A stretch of DNA of 64,000 nucleotides from Acidobacteriaceae bacterium dw_441 (GTDB taxonomy: Bacteria > Acidobacteriota > Terriglobia > Terriglobales > Acidobacteriaceae): assembly GCA_018449715.1 (NCBI GenBank), contig JAAVVA010000001.1, positions 434,001 through 498,000 of the forward strand, given 5' to 3'. Made by a program: the position numbers and the translations under genes. The notes below the pieces were generated by a model. The model was given only the letters and a program-made list of their open reading frames with translations, had not been told where the DNA came from and did no database searches. The stretch's first letter is position 1; each line of letters starts with the position of its first letter. Of this stretch, positions 26,110 through 34,226 are shown piece after piece.

Positions 26110-26112
26110 AGG

Positions 26113-27354
26113 CTATTCGACAATCTTTACGTCAAGACCATTCGACAGATCGCGATTGCTGGTTGCGTTCAGAGCGACGGTGTCCTTCTCGGTCAGGCCG
26201 CTTAGAATCTCAACCCGCGTCAGGTTGAGCACGCCCACCTGTACCGGGGTTCGAACCAGCTTGTCCTGCACGATGCGGTAGACGAAGTCGTTGACTCCCT
26301 CGGTGTGCAGGGCCTCACGCGGAACGGTCAGCACGTTGAAACGCTGCGATGTCGTGACGGTGACGATGACGTTGGTGTTCGGCAGCAGGTCGCCCTTTGC
26401 GTCATCAATGGTAATCATGCACTCGCCGACGTTACGCGTACCGTATGCGATGACAGTAGATGGCACCTGGCTGATATGTCCGTGCCAGGTCTCATTCGGA
26501 CGGGCGTCCCATGTAATTTTGACGGCCTGTCCGACAGCGAGCTTGCCGATCTCGGGCTCGTCGAAGTAGGCGCGGACACGAATCTTGTTGAGGTCGGCGA
26601 GGTCCAGAAGACTCTGGCCGCCAGCTACGTAGTCATAGGCTGTAACCGGAAGAGAATAAACCGTTCCGCTGAAGGGAGCCCGAATGTTCGCATTACTGTA
26701 GGTGTTCTGCGCAGCGGCCACTGCGGCCTGTGCGTCGGTGACTTGTGCCTGAACCTTGCTGCGATCGGTTGCGCCGTATCGCTGCGTCTGCCGTTGCTGA
26801 ACTCCATGCAGTGTCAGGTTTGCAGCTTGAAGCCGCTGCTCCGCCGCGGTTACTTCACTTGCGGAGGCTGCGCCTTTTTGCTGAAGTGCGCGAAGGGCTG
26901 CAAGATCTTTCTCGGCCTGCTGCTGCTGCTGTTGTGCGCGGCTGAGATCTCCTGCAAGAGCGATCCGCTCTTCCTGCGATCCGCCCTGCTGCATATCCTG
27001 AGCCACGGCTTGGGCGCTCTTCAGGCTGGAGTTTGCGGTCGCCAGGCGAGAGCGGGCATCGGCGTCCTCCATCTTAATAAGGAGATCGCCCTTGTTAACC
27101 TTTTGTCCTACCTGAGCGTAGATCTTCTCGACGACTCCGGGAACCTGCGCATGAGCCTGAAATGGTTCGATCGGCTCAATGCGGCCGTTGGTCGAAACAG
27201 TGCTCAGAAGATTCTGGTGCGTCACGGTGGAGGCGCGAACCTCAACCCGATCGCGGGTAAAGCTACGGATGGCTAAAAACGCCACCGCAACGACCGCGAG
27301 GGTGATGCCCGCCATCGCAAAAGGGTTGAGTCGTCTTGTCTCGATCGTAGGCAT
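26113..27354 (-). CDS. Periplasmic adaptor (membrane fusion protein, HlyD/RND-MFP type)
   Basis: A 413-residue protein with an N-terminal membrane anchor (MAGITLAVVAVAFLAI), a barrel-sandwich half-motif (GRIEPIEPFQAHAQVPGVVE), a Gln/Ala-rich coiled-coil hairpin of ~110 residues, the second lipoyl half (NIRAPFSGTVYSLPV), a beta-barrel (RAYFDEPEIGKLAVGQAVKI) and a C-terminal membrane-proximal domain. It resembles MacA-type adaptors. It is first in the operon with the TPR and TolC genes. The expected MacB-type ABC or RND pump is absent here, so it must use a pump encoded elsewhere. Confidence 0.88.
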   Translation of the reverse strand: MPTIETRRLNPFAMAGITLAVVAVAFLAIRSFTRDRVEVRASTVTHQNLLSTVSTNGRIEPIEPFQAHAQVPGVVEKIYAQVGQKVNKGDLLIKMEDADARSRLATANSSLKSAQAVAQDMQQGGSQEERIALAGDLSRAQQQQQQAEKDLAALRALQQKGAASASEVTAAEQRLQAANLTLHGVQQRQTQRYGATDRSKVQAQVTDAQAAVAAAQNTYSNANIRAPFSGTVYSLPVTAYDYVAGGQSLLDLADLNKIRVRAYFDEPEIGKLAVGQAVKITWDARPNETWHGHISQVPSTVIAYGTRNVGECMITIDDAKGDLLPNTNVIVTVTTSQRFNVLTVPREALHTEGVNDFVYRIVQDKLVRTPVQVGVLNLTRVEILSGLTEKDTVALNATSNRDLSNGLDVKIVE

Positions 27355-27443
27355 GCAAAGAGCCAGTATATAAGACGTACACGGGGCTAAGACGATGCAC
27401 GATAATTACTTCTGCGTCATGTACCACGGCACGCACCACTGGC

Positions 27444-29261
27444 TCAGTCAGTTGCAGCAGGACGCACATCCACCAACTCCAGCTCGAGCCCCTGGTGCCA
27501 GGCATTGTTCTTCGCTCGCAGGTGGTAGGCGATGTCCACGCGCGACCCCGCCGCCAGCTCCATTTTGCGGCAGGTCTCCGTCCAGAGCTTGCCTGCGCGG
27601 CTCCAGCCCAGAGCGCTGAACCGGGAGTTTCCAGCGTCGATCTCAAGGCAAACGTGCCGCTCTTTAATGGTGCGGACATTCCCCGACAGAAGGACGGAGC
27701 GGGTGTAGAAGATGGGCTCCCTGTTACCTATCCCGAAGGGGGCGCACCGCTCAAGCCACTCGTGGAACTGCATGTTCAGCTCCTCGACATCGAGTTCCGC
27801 ATCGCATTCGAGCGGCGGGGCCAGCAGTTCCTGGCTGAGTCGGGGAGCACTGTGGCGCTCCATTCTCTCGCGCAGGGCAGCGACATTCTCCGACGGCAGG
27901 GAGAAGCCAACCGCATGGGCGTGTCCTCCGAAGCGGGTGAAGAGCGAGCCGTCCTCATTATGTGTCGAGGTCAGCGCATCCAGCAGGTGGTAGCCCTCAA
28001 TGGAGCGTCCGGAGCCGTGCGCCTGTCCGTCCTCGTGGGTCAGGACCAGCGCCGGTCTTCCGGTGCGATCCACGATTCGCGACGCCAGAATCCCGAGAAC
28101 GCCGCGATGCCACTCGGCATCATCCAGGACAAAGCATGTCGATGGGAAGTGGTTTTCTTTTCCGCGTATTGCGGATAACCTTTCGTCTATCGCTTCAAGT
28201 GCATTGGTCTCAGTCGCTTTGCGGTCTTCGTTCAGGCGGTTGAGCTTTTCGGCCAGCTCGCGAGCACGTCCCGCATCGCGGGTGAGGAACAGTTCCACGA
28301 CGTCGCTGGCCACGTCCATCCGCCCGGCGGCGTTGATCCGGGGGGCGATCCGAAAGCCTACCTCGGTCGCAGTGGGGGGACGGTCGGTCGGAATCTGCGC
28401 GACCTCCATCAGCGCCCGAAGCCCTGTCTGCACCGGGTTGCGAAGCTCGTGAAGCCCCAACGAGGCGATCACACGGTTTTCGCCCTCCAGCGGAACGGAG
28501 TCCGCAATCGTCGCTATCGCCACCAATTTCAGGAAGGAGGGAACGAGCATCCGTTCCAGTCGGTCGCGCTCGGCGTCACTCGCGCAGGAGGCTCGAAGGA
28601 TCGCATGCGCCAGCTTGAACGCCACCGCCGCTCCGCACAGGGATTTGAATGGGTACTCGCAGTTCGGCTGTGCCGGGTTGATGACGGCGACGGCCTCGGG
28701 AACTCCCTGCGCGTCGTCCGGCAGGTGGTGATCGGTCACGATCAGGTCCAGCCCGAGAGCCTTGGCCTCGGTCGCGGCCTCAAAGGCGCGGATGCCTGTG
28801 TCCACGCTGATGACCAGCCGAACCCCGGCGGTGGAGGCATCGGCCAGCACCCCGGTCCTCATGCCGTAGCCCTCGCGGATGCGGTGGGGAACGTGATATC
28901 GCACGTCGGCAGGCGATCCCTTGGGCGCGCACAGTTCGATGGCGGTCTTCAGCAGAACGGTTGCGGTCGTCCCATCCACGTCGTAGTCCCCGTAGATCAG
29001 GATCGGCTCCCGGTCGCGAACGGCGCGCTGGATGCGCTCGACCGCGGTCTGCATTCCGAGCAGCCGCATCGGGTCGTGGAGATCGCTGAGCGAAGGAGAG
29101 AAGAACGCCCGGACAGAGGCTTCGTCGGCAAAACCGCGAGAGACCAGCAGCCGCGCAATGCCGCGCGGGCAGCCGGTGGCTGCGCATACGCGCTCGACTG
29201 CCGCTTCATCCGTAGAGTGAGTGATCCACTCCCGCTCTGCTTCCACCTGGCCGGAGACCAC
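27444..29261 (-). CDS. recJ: Single-stranded-DNA-specific exonuclease RecJ
   Basis: A 605-residue DHH-superfamily 5'-3' ssDNA exonuclease used in recombination and mismatch/base-excision repair. Motifs include IYGDYDVDGTTA (metal-binding Asp residues), VISVDTG, VTDHHLPDD (DHH), and the DHHA1 domain FGGHAHAVGFSL. The first start is GTG 29261, 17 nt past the upstream gene stop. Size is normal for the family. It probably shares a transcript with the 154-residue gene upstream. Confidence 0.95.
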   Translation of the reverse strand: MVSGQVEAEREWITHSTDEAAVERVCAATGCPRGIARLLVSRGFADEASVRAFFSPSLSDLHDPMRLLGMQTAVERIQRAVRDREPILIYGDYDVDGTTATVLLKTAIELCAPKGSPADVRYHVPHRIREGYGMRTGVLADASTAGVRLVISVDTGIRAFEAATEAKALGLDLIVTDHHLPDDAQGVPEAVAVINPAQPNCEYPFKSLCGAAVAFKLAHAILRASCASDAERDRLERMLVPSFLKLVAIATIADSVPLEGENRVIASLGLHELRNPVQTGLRALMEVAQIPTDRPPTATEVGFRIAPRINAAGRMDVASDVVELFLTRDAGRARELAEKLNRLNEDRKATETNALEAIDERLSAIRGKENHFPSTCFVLDDAEWHRGVLGILASRIVDRTGRPALVLTHEDGQAHGSGRSIEGYHLLDALTSTHNEDGSLFTRFGGHAHAVGFSLPSENVAALRERMERHSAPRLSQELLAPPLECDAELDVEELNMQFHEWLERCAPFGIGNREPIFYTRSVLLSGNVRTIKERHVCLEIDAGNSRFSALGWSRAGKLWTETCRKMELAAGSRVDIAYHLRAKNNAWHQGLELELVDVRPAATD

Positions 29262-29278
29262 CGTTGCTACCGCCTCGC

Positions 29279-29743
29279 CTAGTCTTCGTTTTCGTGGTCG
29301 TCTACGACGATGCGGCCAAGGTCTGTAACCGTCTCCATCAGGCTCTGGTAGCTGTCGTACCAGTCGGTCGCGGTTTCGAACAGAAACATGACGCCCTGGT
29401 AAGCGAACCCAAGCTGCAGGTAGCCAATCTTGCCCACGTGACGTACCAGCCGCTCGGCGTCATCAATCTCGGGGGAGTCGTCGTCCGGGTACATCTGATC
29501 GCGGATCTGCTCGATCAGCAGGGCGATATCGGCCTTTTCAAGCACCGCCTCGCTCATCGTGACAAACGAAGCGCCGGAGGCCTTGGCCAGCTCGACGAAG
29601 TCCTTCCATCCGTCGGGGTTCTCCTCCTCGAAGATCACCGTCGGGATATCTTCGGGGACATAGCCGTTCATGCGTAACATACCGTGACCAGAGATGAAGG
29701 CCACCATATCGTCTTTGAGCGAGATGAGATTATCAAGGGACAT
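29279..29743 (-). CDS. Conserved-looking acidic protein, function unknown
   Basis: A 154-residue soluble, acidic protein with alternating helices and strands (DNLISLKDDMVAFISGHG, DIPTVIFEEENPDGWKDFV, LEKADIALLIEQIRDQ, IGYLQLGFAYQGVMFLFETA). No signal peptide or membrane segment. No family was recognised, though the regular composition and codon use suggest a real gene. It is directly upstream of recJ, so a link to DNA metabolism is possible. Confidence 0.65.
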   Translation of the reverse strand: MSLDNLISLKDDMVAFISGHGMLRMNGYVPEDIPTVIFEEENPDGWKDFVELAKASGASFVTMSEAVLEKADIALLIEQIRDQMYPDDDSPEIDDAERLVRHVGKIGYLQLGFAYQGVMFLFETATDWYDSYQSLMETVTDLGRIVVDDHENED

Positions 29744-29836
29744 CGAAAGGCTATTGTCTCAAAAATAACCCCCTCGGCAACATTGTTTCCGCGGGAGCCC
29801 TGTGCATCCTTCGGTCCGGCCGGGAATCCAACCAGA

Positions 29837-30190
29837 ATGCCACTTTTTGAACACCACCTTTTTATCTGTACCAACGAGCGGGACAAGACGGCGGCCCGCC
29901 CCAGCTGCCGCCCACTGGGGAGCGGAATGCTTAAGTCCGCCTTCAAAGATGCGATTAAGGATGCCGGGCTGAATGGCCGGGTACGCGCTAACGACTCCGC
30001 CTGCCTGGACCAGTGCGAGCACGGCCCGGTGGTCGTGGTTTACCCCGATGCTGTATGGTACGGCGGTGTGAAGCCCGAGGACGCAGGCGAGATCGTCCGC
30101 GAACATCTTGTCCATGGTCGCCCTGTCGAGCGTCTGCGGCTGCCGGAGTCCTGCATCAACAACGGCAACTGTCCGCATCGCATCCGGTAA
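29837..30190 (+). CDS. Thioredoxin-like [2Fe-2S] ferredoxin
   Basis: A 117-residue protein of the (2Fe-2S) ferredoxin family with a thioredoxin-like fold, as in Aquifex Fd4 and NuoE C-terminal domains. Cluster cysteines are seen in FICTNERD, PSCRPLGS and ACLDQCEHGP, and the VVVYPDAVWYGGV strand after the last cysteine is diagnostic. An additional C-terminal CINNGNC lies outside the usual core. ATG 29837 starts the core (MPLFEHHLFIC); the upstream in-frame extension lies over the divergent gene's leader and is not family-like. It acts as an electron carrier; the partner is unknown. Confidence 0.88.
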   Translation: MPLFEHHLFICTNERDKTAARPSCRPLGSGMLKSAFKDAIKDAGLNGRVRANDSACLDQCEHGPVVVVYPDAVWYGGVKPEDAGEIVREHLVHGRPVERLRLPESCINNGNCPHRIR

Positions 30191-30238
30191 CCCCGGCGGC
30201 CTCATCCACATCCGCGTGATATATTCGCTTAAAGTCCA

Positions 30239-30517
30239 ATGATTTTCTCTAAAGATTATGTAGGATATCTGGCGCGTCAGACTGTGAAACACCTTATCGC
30301 GCAGAAGATGATCCAGACCGATAAGCCGGCGCTTGTCGACGAGCGCGTTGCCACAGCGATGATCGATGAACTTTCGCTCGAAGACCGCATCAACGACGAG
30401 GTTCGGGTCATTCTTGAAGCCTTCCAGGAGGAGATGCGCAAGACCGGCGCAAGCTACCCCGAGATGTTCAAGAAGGTGAAGAACGAGCTGGCTCGCAAGT
30501 ACAAGGCGGTGCTGTGA
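30239..30517 (+). CDS. DUF507 family protein (first of tandem pair)
   Basis: A 92-residue small protein: KDYVGYLARQTVKHLI, LVDERVATAMIDELSLEDRI, NDEVRVILEAF, FKKVKNELARKYKAVL. This is the DUF507 pattern, a family that I recall from Acidobacteriota, Deltaproteobacteria-type lineages and Aquificota with no known function. It is helical and probably cytoplasmic. It overlaps the following paralogue by GTGA, so both are made together. Confidence 0.85.
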   Translation: MIFSKDYVGYLARQTVKHLIAQKMIQTDKPALVDERVATAMIDELSLEDRINDEVRVILEAFQEEMRKTGASYPEMFKKVKNELARKYKAVL

Positions 30518-30789
30518 GAATCTCACGCGACAAACTGAACAAGCTTGCCCACACGGTAGCCGATACGCTGGCCGAGATTCCCGAGTGCGACTTTCTTGAG
30601 GACCGCAACACGATCCGCCAGGAGGCCCGCAAGGCTCTCGAAAAGCTTTTGATGGAGGAGTTGAAGATCGACGCGGCGGCGCGGCAGAAGATCGCCTCGC
30701 AGCGCAAGATCATCCTCGAAGGCTCGCAGGAGTGGGACATCCTCTACCGCAAGTATTACAACGACGAGGTCAAGAAGCTGGGCCTGTAA
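30514..30789 (+). CDS. DUF507 family protein (second of tandem pair)
   Basis: A 91-residue paralogue of the preceding gene (RISRDKLNKLAHTVADTL, FLEDRNTIRQEARKALEKLL, ILEGSQEWDILYRKYYNDEV). GTG start at 30514 inside the stop of the first copy. The two copies have clearly diverged, which suggests a fixed heterodimer and not a recent duplication. Function unknown. Confidence 0.85.
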   Translation: MRISRDKLNKLAHTVADTLAEIPECDFLEDRNTIRQEARKALEKLLMEELKIDAAARQKIASQRKIILEGSQEWDILYRKYYNDEVKKLGL

Positions 30790-30861
30790 CCGCAGGCCGG
30801 TTCTTTCTCTGCGACGGCGCTTTTGCCGGTAAGAAATGCACAGGCAATTGTCTTCAGCTGT

Positions 30862-30890
30862 TTGAAGATACGGCAAATCCTTGCTATAAT
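30862..30890 (+). promoter_or_regulatory. Sigma-70-type promoter for tRNA-Glu
   Basis: TTGAAG at 30862-30867, a 17-nt spacer and TATAAT at 30885-30890, with the tRNA 5' end 47 nt after the -10 box. This is one of the two best promoter matches I found in the window; the other is upstream of tRNA-Val. Confidence 0.75.
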
Positions 30891-30937
30891 TATTCAAGTG
30901 CTGGAGAGGACATCCTCCTGCATGCACACCGATATTT

Positions 30938-31014
30938 GGCGTTATGGTGTAACTGGTTAACACGTCGCCCTCTCAAGGCGAAGAGTCCGGGTTCGAGCCC
31001 CGGTAACGCTACCA
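30938..31014 (+). tRNA. tRNA-Glu (anticodon CTC)
   Basis: The 77-nt cloverleaf has acceptor GGCGTTA with TAACGCT (terminal G-U pair), an anticodon stem CGCC/GGCG around loop CTCTCAA (anticodon CTC), T-arm GGGTTCGAGCCCC, discriminator A and an encoded CCA. An accessory segment starts immediately downstream. Confidence 0.95.
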
Positions 31015-31229
31015 AAATCAATCACTTACAAGTAGCAACGTATCGAGATAGACCGAATGTCGAGTTACGTGTCGAATATCGTTCCCTCCAACCCCCCGTA
31101 CCCCCAAAGAGAGCCTAGCCTATAGGCGGGTGCTCCACCCCTCGGTGCGCGAGCTATTTTGCAGATGCACCCTAGCCCGTATATCGGGCAGATGAGTCTG
31201 TCACTTTATTCGTGTTTTCTTCGCATACA

Positions 31230-32213
31230 ATGAACTCGATGATTGAACAGATGGATAAGACCATGCCTCTGGCAGTTTGGGTGCGCGGCATCGAAGATGC
31301 AAAGCAGGCGGTGTTTTGGAGCGGCCATATCTGCAATAAGAGCGCACGCGTCTGTGCTTTGTCATCTGACCGCACTTTGATATTTGAACTTTCAACAAAC
31401 CCTCTCACTCCAGATTGCTTGAGTGTGTTCCAGCGACTGTCACAGTACGGTTTTACAGTGATTGATGTTCCAGCGTCGTGGGCAAATGAATACAGTCGTC
31501 CAAATCAATGGCGGGACACAGTCACCAATCTTGTACTTGAACGCGTGAAGCAATGGCATGACGATGGGAAGGAGACTGCTGCTGTGTATAACGAAGGCTT
31601 GGCTCGTGAGGTTTTGACTATCCTAAGAGAGAAGTACCCGTACACGGTCAACATGATCGACATTAAGCGTGGGGTTGCGGATGAACCTAGCGATGATGAG
31701 CTTTTGACAGCATTACACGGACTACAGCTTGAAGGACTGATAACAGGCAACGCCCTTCCCGACTACACATCTAGTAGTCGCAAGCTAGCTGCCATGACTG
31801 CTGTACAGATCACTAAAGAAGGCAAGCAGTATTTGTCAGGAAAGACTGACACAGGCGCAGTGGTCCATCAGTACAACAACTTCGGTCAATCGGGAGCGAT
31901 GGGACCGAACGCAGTTGGCACGATCAACTATCAGCAACAATGGGCAGCATCAGCCGGTCAATTTGATTTGGCGCAGATAGCAGCGGAGCTTCAAGCATTG
32001 AGAGCCGAGTTGATGAAGACAGCAAAGACGCCCGCTGATTTTCAGCAATTAGGGCTTGTCGCTGAAGCTGAACAATATGCCGAAAAACAGGACGGAGCGA
32101 AGGTGCTGGAAGTTCTGTCAAAAGCAGGTAACTGGTTACTTGATTTTGCTACTAAAGTTGGGACAGATGTCACGGCGAAGACCATTGCAAAATCGATGGG
32201 GTTAGAAGGTTGA
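31230..32213 (+). CDS. Unrecognised multidomain protein with winged-helix middle and glycine-motif linker (accessory gene)
   Basis: About 327 residues in four parts. Roughly 1-105 is an alpha/beta domain (PLAVWVRGIEDAKQAVFWSG, YGFTVIDVPASWANEY). Roughly 110-195 is winged-helix-like (LAREVLTILREKYPYTVNMI, ELLTALHGLQLEGLIT, VQITKEGKQYLSG). Then a linker YNNFGQSGAMGPNAVGTINY. The helical C-terminal module (ALRAELMKTAKTPADFQQLG, EAEQYAEKQDGAKVLEVLSK, AGNWLLDFATKVGTDVTAKT) resembles a tail I recall from diverse accessory proteins, but cannot name. There is no clear ribosome site; GTG 31212 or ATG 31251 are other starts. AT-richer than its neighbours and placed just after a tRNA gene, so transfer is likely. 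Function unknown. Confidence 0.7.
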   Translation: MNSMIEQMDKTMPLAVWVRGIEDAKQAVFWSGHICNKSARVCALSSDRTLIFELSTNPLTPDCLSVFQRLSQYGFTVIDVPASWANEYSRPNQWRDTVTNLVLERVKQWHDDGKETAAVYNEGLAREVLTILREKYPYTVNMIDIKRGVADEPSDDELLTALHGLQLEGLITGNALPDYTSSSRKLAAMTAVQITKEGKQYLSGKTDTGAVVHQYNNFGQSGAMGPNAVGTINYQQQWAASAGQFDLAQIAAELQALRAELMKTAKTPADFQQLGLVAEAEQYAEKQDGAKVLEVLSKAGNWLLDFATKVGTDVTAKTIAKSMGLEG

Positions 32214-32255
32214 ACAAGGGTCTAATTGGTTATCTGCTGACGGGGGAGCAGCTAT

Positions 32256-32459
32256 ATGAGCATCGTGAAGAAAATCCGTGACGAGGTAAGGGAACTCAAA
32301 CTGAACGGTCGTAAGGATGAGACTCCTGTGGATGGCGCATACATTCGGATCATGGAACTGCTAGAGAGACAAGCAACCATCATCGAGATACTTGGCGAGA
32401 TGAATCCTGAGTCCCTGAAACGCTTCAAGGTTGAAGACTACAATCCACTTGGCAAGTAG
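32256..32459 (+). CDS. Small helical protein following the accessory multidomain gene
   Basis: 67 residues, charged and helical (IVKKIRDEVRELKLNGRKDE, GAYIRIMELLERQATIIEIL). No membrane segment or signal peptide. The ATG has GGGGGAG about 8 nt upstream, a good ribosome site. It lies 42 nt after the accessory gene on the same strand and probably forms a two-gene cassette with it. No family recognised; an antitoxin-like or regulatory partner is one guess. Confidence 0.55.
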   Translation: MSIVKKIRDEVRELKLNGRKDETPVDGAYIRIMELLERQATIIEILGEMNPESLKRFKVEDYNPLGK

Positions 32460-32655
32460 GGAGCGTAGCTCTCTTTCATAGTCCACCATCGTTCGTAGGT
32501 GCATTTTGCTTGCAACCACATGGGAAGGTTTGCTACTTTCCATAAAGCGCAGTCGCGCTCTATTGTAAGGTTTCACCCTTCCCAGTCGGGGAGCGGGTCT
32601 TAGCCAGTCGGCAAGCCTGAATCAATGCAATTCATTTTGATTCGAGGATAGCCAC

Positions 32656-32895
32656 ATGGCACAGGTTCAGCTTACCGATGTAATCGTCCCTGACGAATTT
32701 ACCGCATACCAAATCGACAACAGCATGGTTTCCACCGCTCTTTCGCAGAGTGTAGGTTTAAGTGGGTTGTCGGTGATAAATCCAGCCCAAGCTTTCCGAG
32801 AGTGGCAGTTGGCGATTGTGAGAAGAATCAAGCTCCGGTCATGCTCTGTAGAATCTTTCCAAAGGGAAGGATCGAATGATTTTTTTGCTGGCTGA
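32656..32895 (+). pseudogene. Probable truncated phage major capsid protein fragment
   Basis: The frame begins MAQVQLTDVIVPDEFTAYQ and continues IDNSMVSTALSQS, which matches the usual opening of a family of tailed-phage coat proteins as I know it. Similarity then stops after ~40 residues and the remaining 40 residues look unrelated, so the gene is cut. A good ribosome site (GAGGAT) is still present before the ATG. The ~200 bp upstream (32460-32655) carry no gene. Taken with the terminase-like remnant near 34.5 kb, this suggests a decayed prophage. Confidence 0.45.
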
Positions 32896-33277
32896 GGGAG
32901 TTCCTGCCGAGTGTATGGTGGGGACGTTCAATTCCAATGGATGGGTAGCGCTGGCGGTTACAGTCCTCGGGCTGTTGGGAGCCGTTTACTCGCTGAACAA
33001 AGGCTTTGTCTGGCTTCGCGAGCAAGCCCATTCTCGGACGACCGGGCATCCATCACCGGATCGTCACGCCGCAAAGAGTCTTCTTCTTGGCCTCTGGCTC
33101 TTGCTTCCGCCCGTATGGCTTTATGTCGAATACATCTTTCTCTACCGGCACTTCGGCAAGGCCGCCTGTTTCGACTCGTTCCGCTATGCCCAGGAGATCG
33201 TCGCTCGAGGATGGATGGTCTTCGTCGCGACCCTCAGCATCCTTTATTTTGGCCGCGAGATCTTCGGGCGGGAATAA
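32876..33277 (+). CDS. Small membrane protein, function unknown
   Basis: 133 residues with three hydrophobic segments (GWVALAVTVLGLLGAVYSLN, LLLGLWLLLPPVWLYVEYIF, GWMVFVATLSILYFGREIF). ATG 32876 has AAGGA 5 nt upstream, a strong site, and overlaps the end of the capsid-like fragment. No family recognised. Base composition is closer to the chromosome than to the AT-rich neighbours, so it may belong to the core side of the island boundary. Confidence 0.6.
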   Translation: MIFLLAEGVPAECMVGTFNSNGWVALAVTVLGLLGAVYSLNKGFVWLREQAHSRTTGHPSPDRHAAKSLLLGLWLLLPPVWLYVEYIFLYRHFGKAACFDSFRYAQEIVARGWMVFVATLSILYFGREIFGRE

Positions 33278-33467
33278 CCCAATCAGATTTGCAGAGAGGG
33301 GCTCACATCATCTTGCAAGTCATTGATATTTAAATATTTGATTTTTGTTTCTTGAAAAATACCAACACCAGAAGGGCGCTGCCCCTCCTCACCTAGCTGA
33401 CAGGACACTTCTGGGCTCTGTCCCTGCCTTATCAGAAGGATTATGAGGGGGCAGCGTGATTCACCCT

Positions 33468-34226
33468 TCAGCGTGTTGCCCGTTTCTTGATATGCGTCAC
33501 AGTGCCGTTCGGCATCACAATGTACTTGTCGCCGCTATCCGCATCAACGTAGGAGTTCTTGCTGCCAGGTACCAGCGTTACCTCATGTGCGTCTGTTTCA
33601 CCGGGAACCGTCAGTACGAAGTGCTTCCCATCGCCTGTATCCTGAACAGGTGAACCGGCGGGAGTTGGGGCCGCTGGCGCAGGAACTGCTGCAGTGGCCG
33701 CAGCTGCGACCGGAGTGCTGGGAGTTCCATTGAATGACGACAAGGGTTCAATCTTGCCTGTTTGGCGAAAGTGAACATACTCCGGCCCCTTGATACCTGC
33801 GATGCACTGCTGATAAGCATCCTGTCCCACATTTTGCGCAATACCTGTTGTGCTGGCGACAGCCTCACTGTTGCGCTCTGTTCGTTGCGTGGCACCCGTA
33901 GCATCTGCAGTATGAGCACCGTTGTTGCTACCCCATCCCCACAATCCGCGTCCACGCGAAATTGCGCTGGTGGCAGCTCCAGTAACACCGGTTACTGCAC
34001 CCTGCTTCATTTTGTCTTTGTCCTGCTGATGTTCGCGATCGCTTAATGTCTTTTGTTCATCAGAAAGTTGGGCACTCGCCTGTTGGCGACAGCTTGCAAG
34101 CTGGTCTGCCGTAATTGGCATCATATCCATGGTGATGCCGTCTGACGGCGCCTGTGCATTCTGAGCCAGTATTCCTCCCGTCATCATAACGAGAGCTACC
34201 GCAGCAGAGATCTGAATTTTAAACAA
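33468..34226 (-). CDS. Secreted protein of unknown function, TTG start
   Basis: 252 residues with a signal peptide (FKIQISAAVALVMMTGGILA) and a low-complexity middle (Ala/Gly/Pro-rich), then a C-terminal strand-rich part (HFVLTVPGETDAHEVTLV, DADSGDKYIVMPNGTVTHIK). Two cysteines only. The start is TTG 34226, chosen because a perfect GAGGAGG lies 6 nt upstream and the signal peptide begins there. A TATAAA box is visible ~45 bp upstream on the minus strand. No family recognised. Confidence 0.65.
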   Translation of the reverse strand: MFKIQISAAVALVMMTGGILAQNAQAPSDGITMDMMPITADQLASCRQQASAQLSDEQKTLSDREHQQDKDKMKQGAVTGVTGAATSAISRGRGLWGWGSNNGAHTADATGATQRTERNSEAVASTTGIAQNVGQDAYQQCIAGIKGPEYVHFRQTGKIEPLSSFNGTPSTPVAAAATAAVPAPAAPTPAGSPVQDTGDGKHFVLTVPGETDAHEVTLVPGSKNSYVDADSGDKYIVMPNGTVTHIKKRATR

